NCBI RefSeq assembly: GCF_015644585.1
Contig: NZ_JADOBI010000013.1
Span: 62,001-126,000, forward strand
Reading direction: 5' to 3'
DNA length: 64,000 nt
From: Rahnella laticis
Lineage (GTDB): Bacteria; Pseudomonadota; Gammaproteobacteria; Enterobacterales; Enterobacteriaceae
Below, in pieces: positions 33,701 to 41,227 of this stretch. How positions within the stretch are numbered: the stretch's first letter is position 1; each line of letters opens with the position of its first letter. The position numbers and the translations under genes were made by a program. The notes beneath the pieces are model-generated. The model saw nothing but the letters and a program-made list of their open reading frames with translations, did not search any database and was not told where the DNA came from.

Positions 33701-35951
33701 CCGCTTTGTGGCCATTCAGGGCTATGCCGGAACAGGGAAAACCACCCAGTTCAAGGCCGTCATGGCGGTACTCGATAGTCTGCCTGCGTCGCAGCGGCCG
33801 GGGGTTATTGGTCTGGCTCCGACGCACCGCGCCGTCCATGAAATGCAGTCGGTGGGTGTGCGCTCGCAGACGCTGTCGTCGTTTCTGAGCGAGGAGCGTC
33901 AGAAAGCCATGGCCGGTGAAAAGACCGACTACGGCAACACGCTGTTCCTGGTGGATGAGTCCTCAATGGTGGGCAACCGCGATATGGCGGAACTTTACCA
34001 GCGCGTGGCGGCCACCGGCGGCCGGGCCATCAGCAGCGGTGACGTTGCGCAGCTGCAGTCCATCGAACCCGGACAACCGTTCCGGTTAGTGCAGCAACGC
34101 AGTGCCATCGACACCGCCGTGATGCAGGACATTGTGCGTCAGACACCTGAGCTGCGGCCAGCTATCTACAGCATGATTGAAGGCAATCCGCGTGAGGCGC
34201 TGGAGAAGGTGGAGGCCGTCACGCCGGCGCAGATATTCCGTAAAACGGACGCCTGGGCGCCGTCGTCTTCAGTGATGGAAATTAAGTCAGCAAAAGAAGA
34301 TGAAAAAGAAGCGGCAGTTCAGGGGAATGACCCTGCCGACGTCATTGACGCCATCACCCGTGACTTTGCCGGACGTACACCACAAACGCAGGCGCAGACG
34401 CTGGTGGTTGCCCACCTGAACGCCGACCGGCACGCCATCAACCGCCATATTCATGACGCCCTGCATAAAAACGGTGAGGTGGGAAAAAGTGAACTGACCC
34501 TGACCGTGCTTGAGCCGGCCCGGGTGCCGGACAAAGCCCTGCGAAGTGCGGCGGGATTTATTGACCATATCGGGCACGTTGCCGTGATGGATAACCGGCA
34601 TATGACGGTGAGTGGCGTGGACACTGCACAGGGAATGGTGACCCTGACTGACGATACCGGCAAACCGACGGTGATATCAAACTTCGAAAACAGCACCCAG
34701 GACATCTCCCTTTATGTTCCGCGGGACATTACCGTCAGTCCCGGTGACCGCATGCGCTTTACCCGCAGCGATAACGAACGGGGCTATGTGGCCAACAGCC
34801 AGTGGCAGGTCAGCAGGCTGGAAAACAGCGGGCGTATCACCCTGAGCAGCGGCGAACAGAAAAGGGTGCTGGAGCCGGCCCGGTTGCCGGAAGATGGGCA
34901 CATTGATCTGGCGTATGCGGTAACAGCGCACGGGGCGCAGGGTGCCAGTGAGCGGTATGTAATTACCCTTGAAGGGACTGAAGGTGGCCGTAAAAGGATG
35001 GCTACCCGCGAGGCCGGGTACGTGACACTGTCGCGTGCCAAAGAGCACGTTCAGGTTTACACCGACGACCGTGAAGGCTGGCTGAAACAGCTCGACCGGC
35101 AGTCAGAACGCCATTCGGCGCACGACCTGCTGCACCACGATACCGACCGCTCAGCGCTGGTGGCCGAAAAGCTGCTGTCCACCGGCACACCGCTGCAGGA
35201 CACGCCCCTTGGCCGGAAACTGCTGCAAACCAGCGGCCTGGATGCGGGTGAGTCGATGGCAAAATTTATCGCCCCCGGAAAGAAATACCCCCAACCCCAT
35301 ATCGCATTGCCCGTCTGGGACAGCAACGGCCGGCGCGCCGGCATTTATCTCGATGAGGTGCGCTTTATGCCACAGGGCGGCGGTGCCTGGCTGAGCAATG
35401 AGCCCCGCATCATGGGCAGTGACGACGCGCGCTTTGCCGGCCTGCAGGCCAGCCGCACCGGCGATACCCACGTGGCCGGGAGTATTCATGAAGGGCAGGT
35501 GTTAGCTCACCAATACCCGGACAGCGGCGTGCTGGTCCGGCTTAGCGGAGAGGGCACCCCGCGCAACCTTCCACGGATCACGGGCACAACGCTGGCCATA
35601 GATGCGGAAACCCTGCGTCAGGCACTGCCGTCTGACGGTGAACCCCTGCCGTTTATCCCGATGCATGACGAGAAGCAACAGGCTGCGCTTGAGAAAGTGC
35701 TGCATGCCGCTGCCGCACGGCCAGAAGACGAGAAACTGCGTCTTGCCGCGGAAGCCGCGCGCGCCGGACTGGCGAAATCAGGACCTGAACCGGATGAGAA
35801 AACCCTGTCTGAAGCCGCAGGGAAGCGGGCAGATCTGGCGGATCTGACTGCGGATCCTGCTGTTATGCAGATCGCTGCGCAGGAACGGGCCGCAACCCGC
35901 TTGCAGCAAATGGAACGGGACATCGTCATCGAGAAGACGTTGGGCGAATAA
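30783..35951 (+). CDS. traI: TraI relaxase-helicase, 1722 aa
   Basis: TraI nicks oriT, stays bound to the 5' end and unwinds the plasmid. Relaxase: tyrosines 13, 14, 20 and 21 (AGYYASQDNYYVLG), HRPGYDLTFSAPKSVSMMA, and the metal-binding His143, His154 and His156 (LHTHALVFN). A degenerate helicase-like domain follows. The active helicase has Walker A GYAGTGKTT at about residue 981-989 and LVDESSMVGN near 1057. The C-terminal part holds the protein-interaction domain. F TraI is 1756 residues; all key residues seen are conserved. The start overlaps the traD stop. Confidence 0.95.
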   Translation: MMSVSPIAGDAGYYASQDNYYVLGSLESRWEGKGAEALGLSGHVIDAELNAMRKGVLPDGTLLSRVENGKETHRPGYDLTFSAPKSVSMMALIGGDRRFIDAHNRAVDTVMKEVEALASARITEGGQTQTVLTGNIVAALYNHDTSRDLDPQLHTHALVFNATEADGKWRALASDTKMKTGFSETMYANQVALGNIYRHALRQDIESMGFDTVNTGKNGLWEIKDVPVEPFSQRSQAINAAAGEGASLKSRDIAALDTRKAKVASDPVVLVAQWNQRLKETGFNLPDFVGRAKARELRGTETPEPAASAVDMAGAISTAISTLSENKVQFTYSELLAKTASQLPAEPGLFAQVREGIDTAIEHQRLIPLDKEKGIFTSDVHLLNELSVHQLAKTAMQENRVLSFPDRAVERPRSYGDAYSVLSQDNAPVAILSGRGGAAQLRERIADAAIMAGEKGRDITIIAADNRGRDYLSQEPLLTGKVMSRSALTADLTLPPQSTVVIAQAEKLSLKETLLILEKGQQQGVQMLFIDSENRTGTGNALSVLKDAGVPQYKSYDSQKIPTTVVSEGDKRQRYDLLAHDYAALKAGGQPVVAQASGPREQTLLNTAIRTELQATGQLGKDERQVSVIHPVWLDGKTRNQRDSYRAGMVMEQWDRETKTMSRYSIDRVAESTNTLRLVSETGDVRVEKISGLDSSWSAYTNKTLPVATGEPLMAVGRELEGKIKARDGLIVTGFVGGGVVVSKGDTSLVLDTSRALKLASPLVEGLGASVGDNKTVLVAAGLRDMNGAALNQVVRSGNKAMLYTALPQDRAEKRLSSHPNFRVASEQVKGVAGELNLDAAMLKNRDALRTPVAQSVALGLSRAQSQSIAFSKVNLISASLGWSPDVTVSQVDAEVDRQVKNGDLIALSPVTGAGSGLIVPRVTYEMEKSIIRTVAEGKNAVAPLMERVPEKHLAGLTGGQQAATKLILESPDRFVAIQGYAGTGKTTQFKAVMAVLDSLPASQRPGVIGLAPTHRAVHEMQSVGVRSQTLSSFLSEERQKAMAGEKTDYGNTLFLVDESSMVGNRDMAELYQRVAATGGRAISSGDVAQLQSIEPGQPFRLVQQRSAIDTAVMQDIVRQTPELRPAIYSMIEGNPREALEKVEAVTPAQIFRKTDAWAPSSSVMEIKSAKEDEKEAAVQGNDPADVIDAITRDFAGRTPQTQAQTLVVAHLNADRHAINRHIHDALHKNGEVGKSELTLTVLEPARVPDKALRSAAGFIDHIGHVAVMDNRHMTVSGVDTAQGMVTLTDDTGKPTVISNFENSTQDISLYVPRDITVSPGDRMRFTRSDNERGYVANSQWQVSRLENSGRITLSSGEQKRVLEPARLPEDGHIDLAYAVTAHGAQGASERYVITLEGTEGGRKRMATREAGYVTLSRAKEHVQVYTDDREGWLKQLDRQSERHSAHDLLHHDTDRSALVAEKLLSTGTPLQDTPLGRKLLQTSGLDAGESMAKFIAPGKKYPQPHIALPVWDSNGRRAGIYLDEVRFMPQGGGAWLSNEPRIMGSDDARFAGLQASRTGDTHVAGSIHEGQVLAHQYPDSGVLVRLSGEGTPRNLPRITGTTLAIDAETLRQALPSDGEPLPFIPMHDEKQQAALEKVLHAAAARPEDEKLRLAAEAARAGLAKSGPEPDEKTLSEAAGKRADLADLTADPAVMQIAAQERAATRLQQMERDIVIEKTLGE

Positions 35952-35963
35952 AGGAGACAGGCA

Positions 35964-36167
35964 ATGACCAAAATGGATTTTTTACTGCGCCTGAGGCGCT
36001 GTTCAAAGCTGGACACACTGGAGTTGGTGGTCAGTCACCAGCGGGAACGCATGTCCCGTGAGTGGGTGAATGAGTTTGAGCTGGCCGCCGATCACAGGCG
36101 CGCAGAAATCATCATGGGCAAGTTGTTTGACCGTGTACCCGGAACTGTCTGGCGGCTGCTGTCATGA
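35964..36167 (+). CDS. Hha/YmoA-family modulator, 67 aa
   Basis: Hha proteins bind H-NS and tune silencing of horizontally acquired genes. The family text is clear: [22 protein letters not shown] near the N-terminus and [28 protein letters not shown] at the C-terminus, including the conserved AADHR and the final VW. AAGGAGACAGGCA precedes the start, 12 bases after traI. The stop overlaps the repA ATG (ATGA), so this small gene lies where IncFII plasmids usually have a leader peptide gene. R100 carries a related gene near its replicon. Confidence 0.9.
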   Translation: MTKMDFLLRLRRCSKLDTLELVVSHQRERMSREWVNEFELAADHRRAEIIMGKLFDRVPGTVWRLLS

Positions 36168-36994
36168 AAGGCCTGACAGTGGTCCAAAACGCAGATCCGC
36201 GGTTTGAGGTATCTGAAGACAAACGCACGCTTCCTTTCAACCATAAGCTGATGAAGGCGGCTGAAGGGTTTACCTCGCGTTTTGAGTTTTCTATGCATGT
36301 TGCTTTTGCCCGGGCAAACGGCAAACGCCGTCGTATGCCACCGGACAGCCGCAAGCGGGCGATAGACGCCTTGTTGCAGGCAATGTGCTTTCACAATGAT
36401 CCGCTGGAAAATCGCGTCAACGCAACGGTCACGACGATGGCCATCGAGTGCTCGCTGGCGACAGAGTCAGAAGCGGGTAACCTGTCTATTACGCGTGCCA
36501 CCCGCGCGCTGCACTTCCTCGCCTTGCTTGGACTCATTACTTATGAGACCCAATTTTGTGACACGCTAGGGTGCAATTTCCCCGCAGATATCACTTTCAC
36601 ACCGGTGTTTTTTGATGCGCTTGGTATTTCAGCTCCGGCCGTAGCTGCAGCCCGGGAATCCCGCGTGGCCTGGAAAAACAAACAACGCGCTAAACAGGGG
36701 CATTCAAGGCTGCCGTTAGATGAGCTGATGTTTGCCGCCATGAAAGCCCGTCGTGACCGCTTCTATGACTATCATATGAAACGCAAACAACACGGGCATG
36801 CGCGGGTTCGTGCCAAACGTGATGCCAGCCGTCTTCGCGCCGAAATCGAGGCGCTGGTTAAACGTGAACTGACGCGGGAAATTGCGGAGCAGCGTTTCCC
36901 TGCGTCGAAAGACGCCGTGATGGCCGAAGTGGCGCGTAGGGTGAAACAAAGGATGATCCTCTCACGGGGACACCACACCCGGTTGGCTGCATAA
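36164..36994 (+). CDS. repA: RepA replication initiator, IncFII type, 276 aa
   Basis: RepA binds oriR and starts replication with DnaA. The protein follows IncFII RepA closely: [78 protein letters not shown] and the basic C-terminal [14 protein letters not shown]. The length is near that of R1/R100 RepA (about 285). No strong ribosome site precedes the ATG, and the ATGA overlap with the hha-like gene suggests coupled translation. I do not see a copB gene or an obvious CopA/tap leader between traI and repA. Confidence 0.94.
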   Translation: MKGLTVVQNADPRFEVSEDKRTLPFNHKLMKAAEGFTSRFEFSMHVAFARANGKRRRMPPDSRKRAIDALLQAMCFHNDPLENRVNATVTTMAIECSLATESEAGNLSITRATRALHFLALLGLITYETQFCDTLGCNFPADITFTPVFFDALGISAPAVAAARESRVAWKNKQRAKQGHSRLPLDELMFAAMKARRDRFYDYHMKRKQHGHARVRAKRDASRLRAEIEALVKRELTREIAEQRFPASKDAVMAEVARRVKQRMILSRGHHTRLAA

Positions 36995-37177
36995 TCCCCC
37001 AATCTTACCCATTCGATACCCACCGAAGGACTTAAGGCGCCACCACGGTCGAATCTGGCAATAAATCTTCCTTCAGGCGCGCTCTTGGTAGCCAGATTCT
37101 CTCTCACAACGTTCCTTCTATCCCTGTTTTCACCCGCTGAACCTTTGGATTGGGGTTTACCTACACTGCATTCCGAC
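36995..37177 (+). other. CIS-like spacer between repA and oriR
   Basis: In IncFII plasmids a cis-acting spacer of about 160-180 bases joins the repA stop to oriR. Here the distance from the repA stop to the first DnaA-box-like word is 183 bases and no gene is present on the plus strand. Confidence 0.5.
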
Positions 37178-37400
37178 TTATCCACCGTTAACTGCAAGAG
37201 GTTTGGCCGGATAGCGGCAAATAGCCGTGGCCCATACCTGCGTGTAGTCTTTTAAAGACCTTAAATATCTTTCTTTTAAAAAGAATACCTACTCACTGTT
37301 TGCCCTGTGGATTGAATCGGCATGGCAACCCATCAGGGGTCAGTTCATGAGGTGGAAGGGCAGAGCATATTAGTTACAACATTCAAATCAGTTGCTTTTG
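37178..37400 (+). other. oriR, replication origin (IncFII type; end approximate)
   Basis: TTATCCACC at 37178-37186 differs from the DnaA box TTATCCACA by one base and lies at the IncFII distance from repA. It is followed by about 80 bases with AT-rich text (TTTTAAAGACCTTAAATATC and TTTCTTTTAAAAAG near 37248-37285) suitable for melting. The right border is not defined by the sequence. Confidence 0.6.
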
Positions 37401-37653
37401 CTATGCCGTGCAAACCTGAAACTCCTACGCTGTCCCTTAACATCGCACCGTATACATCTGTAGCCCTGAGTAGGTCCTCAGGGGATACATCGTTGAGATA
37501 AAGAAAAAGTAGCACCCTCCACGTTGTTCCGGGCAAAGGTCAGAGTACAGCATTGACGAAACAGCAGTTTTCGCTGGCGTGGGTCTTTTACCCGGTCGGG
37601 CAACAGGCCCGGCCGGATAAAAGAATCAGGAACAGTGAATGTTGTAACTAGTT
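37401..37653. other. region downstream of oriR
   Basis: Contains the hairpin at 37584-37624. A 63-codon minus-strand frame (37345-37536, TTG start right after a stop) has fairly protein-like text but no good ribosome site, so I leave it unannotated. Confidence 0.4.
37584..37624. repeat. 18-bp hairpin downstream of oriR
   Basis: Arms at 37584-37601 and 37607-37624 pair with only two mismatches around the loop AACAG, with a GC core and A/T flanks. It lies about 400 bases past the DnaA box. It could be a bidirectional terminator or a single-strand initiation signal; IncFII plasmids carry a primase (G) site at a similar distance. Confidence 0.55.
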
Positions 37654-37944
37654 TTGCGGGAAGATTCTTTTGTCATTCGACCATTAAGCTTCTTCGTGGC
37701 GGAAAGTCGGCAGTATCGGCTTTCGCATGCTCAAGCCTCTTTAAAAGAGGCCTTGCAGGGCGGGGGCGGACTGGGGAATATACGGGTCACAGACCGGCTG
37801 AGCCGGGTTTACGGCAACGTTTGGCTACAGAGCTATGCGGAACAACAGTTGTCGCCTTTATGCCGCTATGCGGCATTAGGTTTGAAAACACCTCAAGAAT
37901 TTCTAAAAATCTCCGATAATTATATTACTTTTTATAATCGATAG
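37654..37944 (+). CDS. small protein in the repA4 position, about 96 aa
   Basis: The frame begins at or near a TTG at 37654 and reads as real protein: MREDSFVIRPLSFF, RLSHAQASLKEAL, RVTDRLSRVYGNVWLQSYAEQ. An overlapping frame (37635-37919) is less protein-like and is rejected. In IncFII replicons a small repA4 gene lies downstream of oriR, with a role near the replication terminus; this frame has that position, but I cannot confirm the family. The start codon is uncertain. It ends 11 bases before the next small gene. Confidence 0.5.
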   Translation: MREDSFVIRPLSFFVAESRQYRLSHAQASLKEALQGGGGLGNIRVTDRLSRVYGNVWLQSYAEQQLSPLCRYAALGLKTPQEFLKISDNYITFYNR

Positions 37945-37955
37945 AGGATAAACGT

Positions 37956-38297
37956 ATGTCTGTTCAAAACTTTGAATTTCATCTCGAAAATTCCCAGTTT
38001 TTATATGGTCGTATCGAAGATATTAATGGGGCCTTTTATATATCTTCGTCTCATATAACAGCAATAGAAACACCTCTTCCTAAAGTTGCATTGTTTAATA
38101 TTCCTGTGCAGTCCCTACCATCAGCGATTTTTGCTTTTGAAGAGTTAATTAAGCATGTAGTTAATAATACTAAAAAAGATAATCTGCGACTAGTTAGGGA
38201 TGTTGATCCTTGTGCGCACATCGACGTTCAGGAACAAAAAAACATACTGAATAAGTGTTACACGCCACGAGAAATCCCTGTGCAGCCTCATGTATAA
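37956..38297 (+). CDS. hypothetical protein, 113 aa
   Basis: I do not recognise this gene. AGAGGATAAACGT precedes the ATG at a good distance. The product is acidic to neutral with beta-like text (FYISSSHITAIET) and a helix (FAFEELIKHVV), without signal peptide or membrane segment. Composition is AT-rich, unlike the tra genes. It is followed 14 bases later by another small gene with its own ribosome site, so the two form a likely pair. Confidence 0.55.
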   Translation: MSVQNFEFHLENSQFLYGRIEDINGAFYISSSHITAIETPLPKVALFNIPVQSLPSAIFAFEELIKHVVNNTKKDNLRLVRDVDPCAHIDVQEQKNILNKCYTPREIPVQPHV

Positions 38298-38311
38298 TGG
38301 AGTAATTCAGC

Positions 38312-38515
38312 ATGTTTGCAAAAATAAAGAACGTACTTCAGTTTGATGGCTATAAATACATAGCTATAACTGGATTTTATAGAAAAGAAAATAGCCAATT
38401 GATTTACGGAGATAGAGAGTATGTTTTAAATTTAGCAGATGGCAGTAAAGTCAATCAAATTTTAAAAGAAGAAGATTGGAAAATTCTTGAAAAAGATGTT
38501 TTACAAATTTACTAA
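38312..38515 (+). CDS. hypothetical protein, 67 aa
   Basis: Not recognised. GGAG lies about 10 bases before the ATG at 38312. The short product (MFAKIKNVLQFDGYKYIAIT..., ending EKDVLQIY) is lysine-rich and AT-rich in codon use. It follows the 113-residue protein closely and the pair ends at a perfect 10-bp hairpin at 38551-38580. A two-gene module is possible; no toxin or antitoxin motif is visible in either. Confidence 0.5.
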   Translation: MFAKIKNVLQFDGYKYIAITGFYRKENSQLIYGDREYVLNLADGSKVNQILKEEDWKILEKDVLQIY

Positions 38516-38550
38516 TTTTATGAGAACTCATTAAATAATTAACAAACACT

Positions 38551-38580
38551 ATTTGGACAGGTATTTAAAACTGTCCAAAT
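38551..38580. terminator. 10-bp perfect hairpin
   Basis: ATTTGGACAG and CTGTCCAAAT enclose a 10-base A/T-rich loop. It lies between the plus-strand small genes and the converging HEPN-like gene and probably ends both transcripts. Confidence 0.6.
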
Positions 38581-38616
38581 ATAAGGATTTACATTCTAAA
38601 ATTTAAGTGATAGCTA

Positions 38617-39171
38617 TTATTCATGCGTAGTGCTCATAAACATATCGTTAAATAAGTAACTCCATATCTTGAGGCTCATTGTCGATAAAACCATATACAA
38701 TATGTATCTCATCTTAGCGTCACCAGATAGACTTTCTATTTTATCCTTTTGGTAAGGATATAGTGATGCATATGTATTTTTATCTAAGTCTATGTTATCC
38801 ATTGCTTTTATTAACCTTTGTAAAGTCCCATCATCAATTGGCTCCACATTAATATTATGCGCAAGTTTATTCCTAATGCTATTTAATAAAGTTACAGCTT
38901 TAAAAATTTCCTCAGGTAATCCTATGTTTTTAGCAAATGTAATCTTGGAATTAGTTGTAAAATTCGCTCCAGAGAAAATTGAAATTCCTTTTGCAAATTT
39001 ATGGTTTACCCAATTTTCTATTAAATATTCATTATAGAGATGATAAGTTATAACTTGTACTAAAACAGGACTAGAAAAGTTAATAGCGTCCAATGCTTTT
39101 GGCCGCTTTGATTCTTTGAGGAAAGCAGCAAATCTTTCATACTCCGCAGAACTACCATATCGCAAATTCAT
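38617..39171 (-). CDS. HEPN-like protein, 184 aa
   Basis: HEPN proteins are often RNases in defence or toxin systems. The visible hallmark is RNKLAH (Arg100 to His105, the RX4H motif) at the end of a helix that follows FKAVTLLNSI. The rest is helical with a hydrophobic C-terminal stretch (YILYMVLSTMSLKIWSYLF). No MNT nucleotidyltransferase partner is adjacent. The gene is AT-rich and stands alone on the minus strand, converging on the hairpin at 38551. The ribosome site is weak (AGGA about 13 bases upstream). The HEPN call rests on one motif and is moderate. Confidence 0.5.
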   Translation of the reverse strand: MNLRYGSSAEYERFAAFLKESKRPKALDAINFSSPVLVQVITYHLYNEYLIENWVNHKFAKGISIFSGANFTTNSKITFAKNIGLPEEIFKAVTLLNSIRNKLAHNINVEPIDDGTLQRLIKAMDNIDLDKNTYASLYPYQKDKIESLSGDAKMRYILYMVLSTMSLKIWSYLFNDMFMSTTHE

Positions 39172-39372
39172 AAAAATATTATCCTTTTTGCTATAGTTTT
39201 TCGATGAGAGTTACATTTTACATCATAATTTTTATTTTTATATAGCTATTCGTAAAAAATGACCTAATTAAACAATAATTCTTATTTTAATTCTGTTTTA
39301 TTAATTCAAACTACAACAGGATTTTATGGATTGTTTCTTTGAGAGAATATCCACATCCGTTTGAGATTTTTT

Positions 39373-39843
39373 TCAAATAGCAAACGCTCTGAGAAAAGCA
39401 GAAACTATTCCTAATACAAGAAGATGCCCGCAGTACAACCAGTAAAAAGTTTGCCGCGGTAAGAAGCGTTTCCCTGTTGCTTTCGCGCTATCAGTTAAAG
39501 TGAGCATGAATAGCGGTAAAAACAGCGTGGGTAAAATGGTGAGAACGACCACTTCAATTATTGGCGCAGTCATCAATGAAGCAGCATTTAAACTGATCAA
39601 TGATAAAACCCAAAGTAATAGAACTACCTTGTCTGGTGTGATGCTGGCTAACATCAGAACTGAGATCAACACAAAGCCAATACCCCCTAACCCATAACTG
39701 GCCAGTGAGAGTGGCCACGCGAAAATGGCGATAAGCAGAATGCTTTTTATCCAGCAATACCGCGTCCTGGGGTAGATCCATGCGACCAGTTGGCTGCACG
39801 ACAAACAAAATGTTCAACGCGTACCAGGGCTGATGGTCATAAA
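39373..39843 (-). pseudogene. traX: traX remnant (pilin acetylase), C-terminal part only
   Basis: TraX acetylates the pilin N-terminus. The C-terminal half is visible: membrane segments, SLASYGLGGIGFVLISVLML and the typical ending FYWLYCGHLLVLGI. Upstream, FYDHQPWYALNILF (family text PWY-x-NILF) lies in another frame, so at least one frameshift separates the two parts. The reading stops at 39843, exactly where a Tn3-type terminal repeat starts; the N-terminal third is missing. It lies on the minus strand, opposite to the tra operon, which implies rearrangement. Confidence 0.75.
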
Positions 39844-40057
39844 AGGGGGCAATTTGGATATAGGAAAATTTTGTACGGTAAGCCTGTTATGTGAACAGGC
39901 TACGTTGTCGCAGCAGGGTGTATTCCCGCGCTGTACAGCATTTTGGGGTCCGCATGGAAAACGTAAAACATCCTACATTAAGTCTGTTTTTTAAGAAGCC
40001 ATGACCGGCAGCTTTGAGCGACAAGCGGAAGTTAAATGGTTAGACGTTAGCATCGAC

Positions 40058-41227
40058 TTACACAGGTCTAACCCAATGCGGCAGCTTAATATTTGTAAGA
40101 TACTCTTCCTCAACAACAAACGCCAGGCTGTAACGAGCGCGGGTAATGGCCACGTACAGCTTGTTTCTAGACTCCTCCGTTTTATCTTTATCGAACACGC
40201 TGAGGTCGCCACCTAGATACTTGAGATGTTTCTCCGGTGAAATAATCAGTACGCGGTCAAAACCGAGACCTTTACTGGAGCCGAAGGTGTGGCAGGTGAG
40301 ATCTGGTGGCAAATAGCCTTTTCCCATGGGCGATGACCATCGCAAAACTTGAGGTTTGAACATATCGAGATAATCGTTCACCTGAGATGGTTTGATCAGG
40401 AAAGCACCGCAGTGATGGGCCATCTCAGCAGGAACTTTTCCCACCTCTGATCGCGTTTGTTCATAAATACCGGGATGAATGGTATCCGAGAGATCGCAGA
40501 TTTCCTGGATACATCTGCGATTCTTCGCCAGTGAGAACGGACTAAAATTGAGGTCTTTGAAGTATTGAATCTTTTGTTCAGGTGTTTCCGGTGCCTTATG
40601 GCCGAACGTGGTCGTGTAAATAGTTTGACGAAAATCGCCTACACAGCAAATAGAGTCATGCATTGCCTTACTGAGTGCTTTGATAACGTCAAAATCCCAT
40701 CCAACCAAATCCTGAACCTCATCGAAAAAGATCCTCTGATAAATCTCTTTCAATCTGTTAGCGGGGGCATTCATTGTTGAAGCGGAGATTCTTGTTGCCA
40801 GCTTAGCCAGCAGTCCAGTGTAAGCTTTGGTTTTGCATGGCGTCAGATAATGAAGAGGATTCAGCGCACCATTAATTTTTTCCCCTCTTTTGGGATACCA
40901 TTTCCTCGTACCTGGTATCAGGTGAGGGTTATGCTCGGTGAACATTGTAGAAGTAATTCGATCTGGAAACATGGCCGTTTGATAAGGTCTTACTAAGTCT
41001 TCCATGTAAAATGAAAACAGGCCTTTCACAACAAAATCATCGCTGTGTTTGCCGTATAATTCCACAAAGCGAGAACGAAGCTCTGCTTGGTTGTTCATGG
41101 TGTAGGTGACGACCAATACGCGTCCACCCGCCTTTATGACTTCAATGGCATCCTCAATGACTTTTTGGGTTTTTCCTGATCCTGCACCGGCAATCCAGAA
41201 TTCATTATGCAAAGTCGAACACCTCAT
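40058..41227 (-). CDS. UvrD-like helicase of a Gabija-like pair, 389 aa
   Basis: The protein is a superfamily 1 ATPase. Walker A is AGAGSGKT (residues 13-20), Walker B is FFDEVQD (167-173), motif III-like text is CCVGDFRQTIY (195-205), and motif VI is KLYVAITRAR near residue 360. I choose ATG 41227, which lies inside the end of the OLD gene (23-base overlap), so the genes are co-translated. OLD nuclease plus UvrD-like helicase is the layout of Gabija (GajA/GajB) and of class 2 OLD systems. At 389 residues it is shorter than the B. cereus GajB (about 494). Confidence 0.8.
   Translation of the reverse strand: MRCSTLHNEFWIAGAGSGKTQKVIEDAIEVIKAGGRVLVVTYTMNNQAELRSRFVELYGKHSDDFVVKGLFSFYMEDLVRPYQTAMFPDRITSTMFTEHNPHLIPGTRKWYPKRGEKINGALNPLHYLTPCKTKAYTGLLAKLATRISASTMNAPANRLKEIYQRIFFDEVQDLVGWDFDVIKALSKAMHDSICCVGDFRQTIYTTTFGHKAPETPEQKIQYFKDLNFSPFSLAKNRRCIQEICDLSDTIHPGIYEQTRSEVGKVPAEMAHHCGAFLIKPSQVNDYLDMFKPQVLRWSSPMGKGYLPPDLTCHTFGSSKGLGFDRVLIISPEKHLKYLGGDLSVFDKDKTEESRNKLYVAITRARYSLAFVVEEEYLTNIKLPHWVRPV

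Noticed and set aside
37345..37536. Minus-strand frame of 63 codons in the oriR region
   Set aside because: Protein-like in part, but starts with TTG just after a stop and has no ribosome site; overlaps the expected origin.
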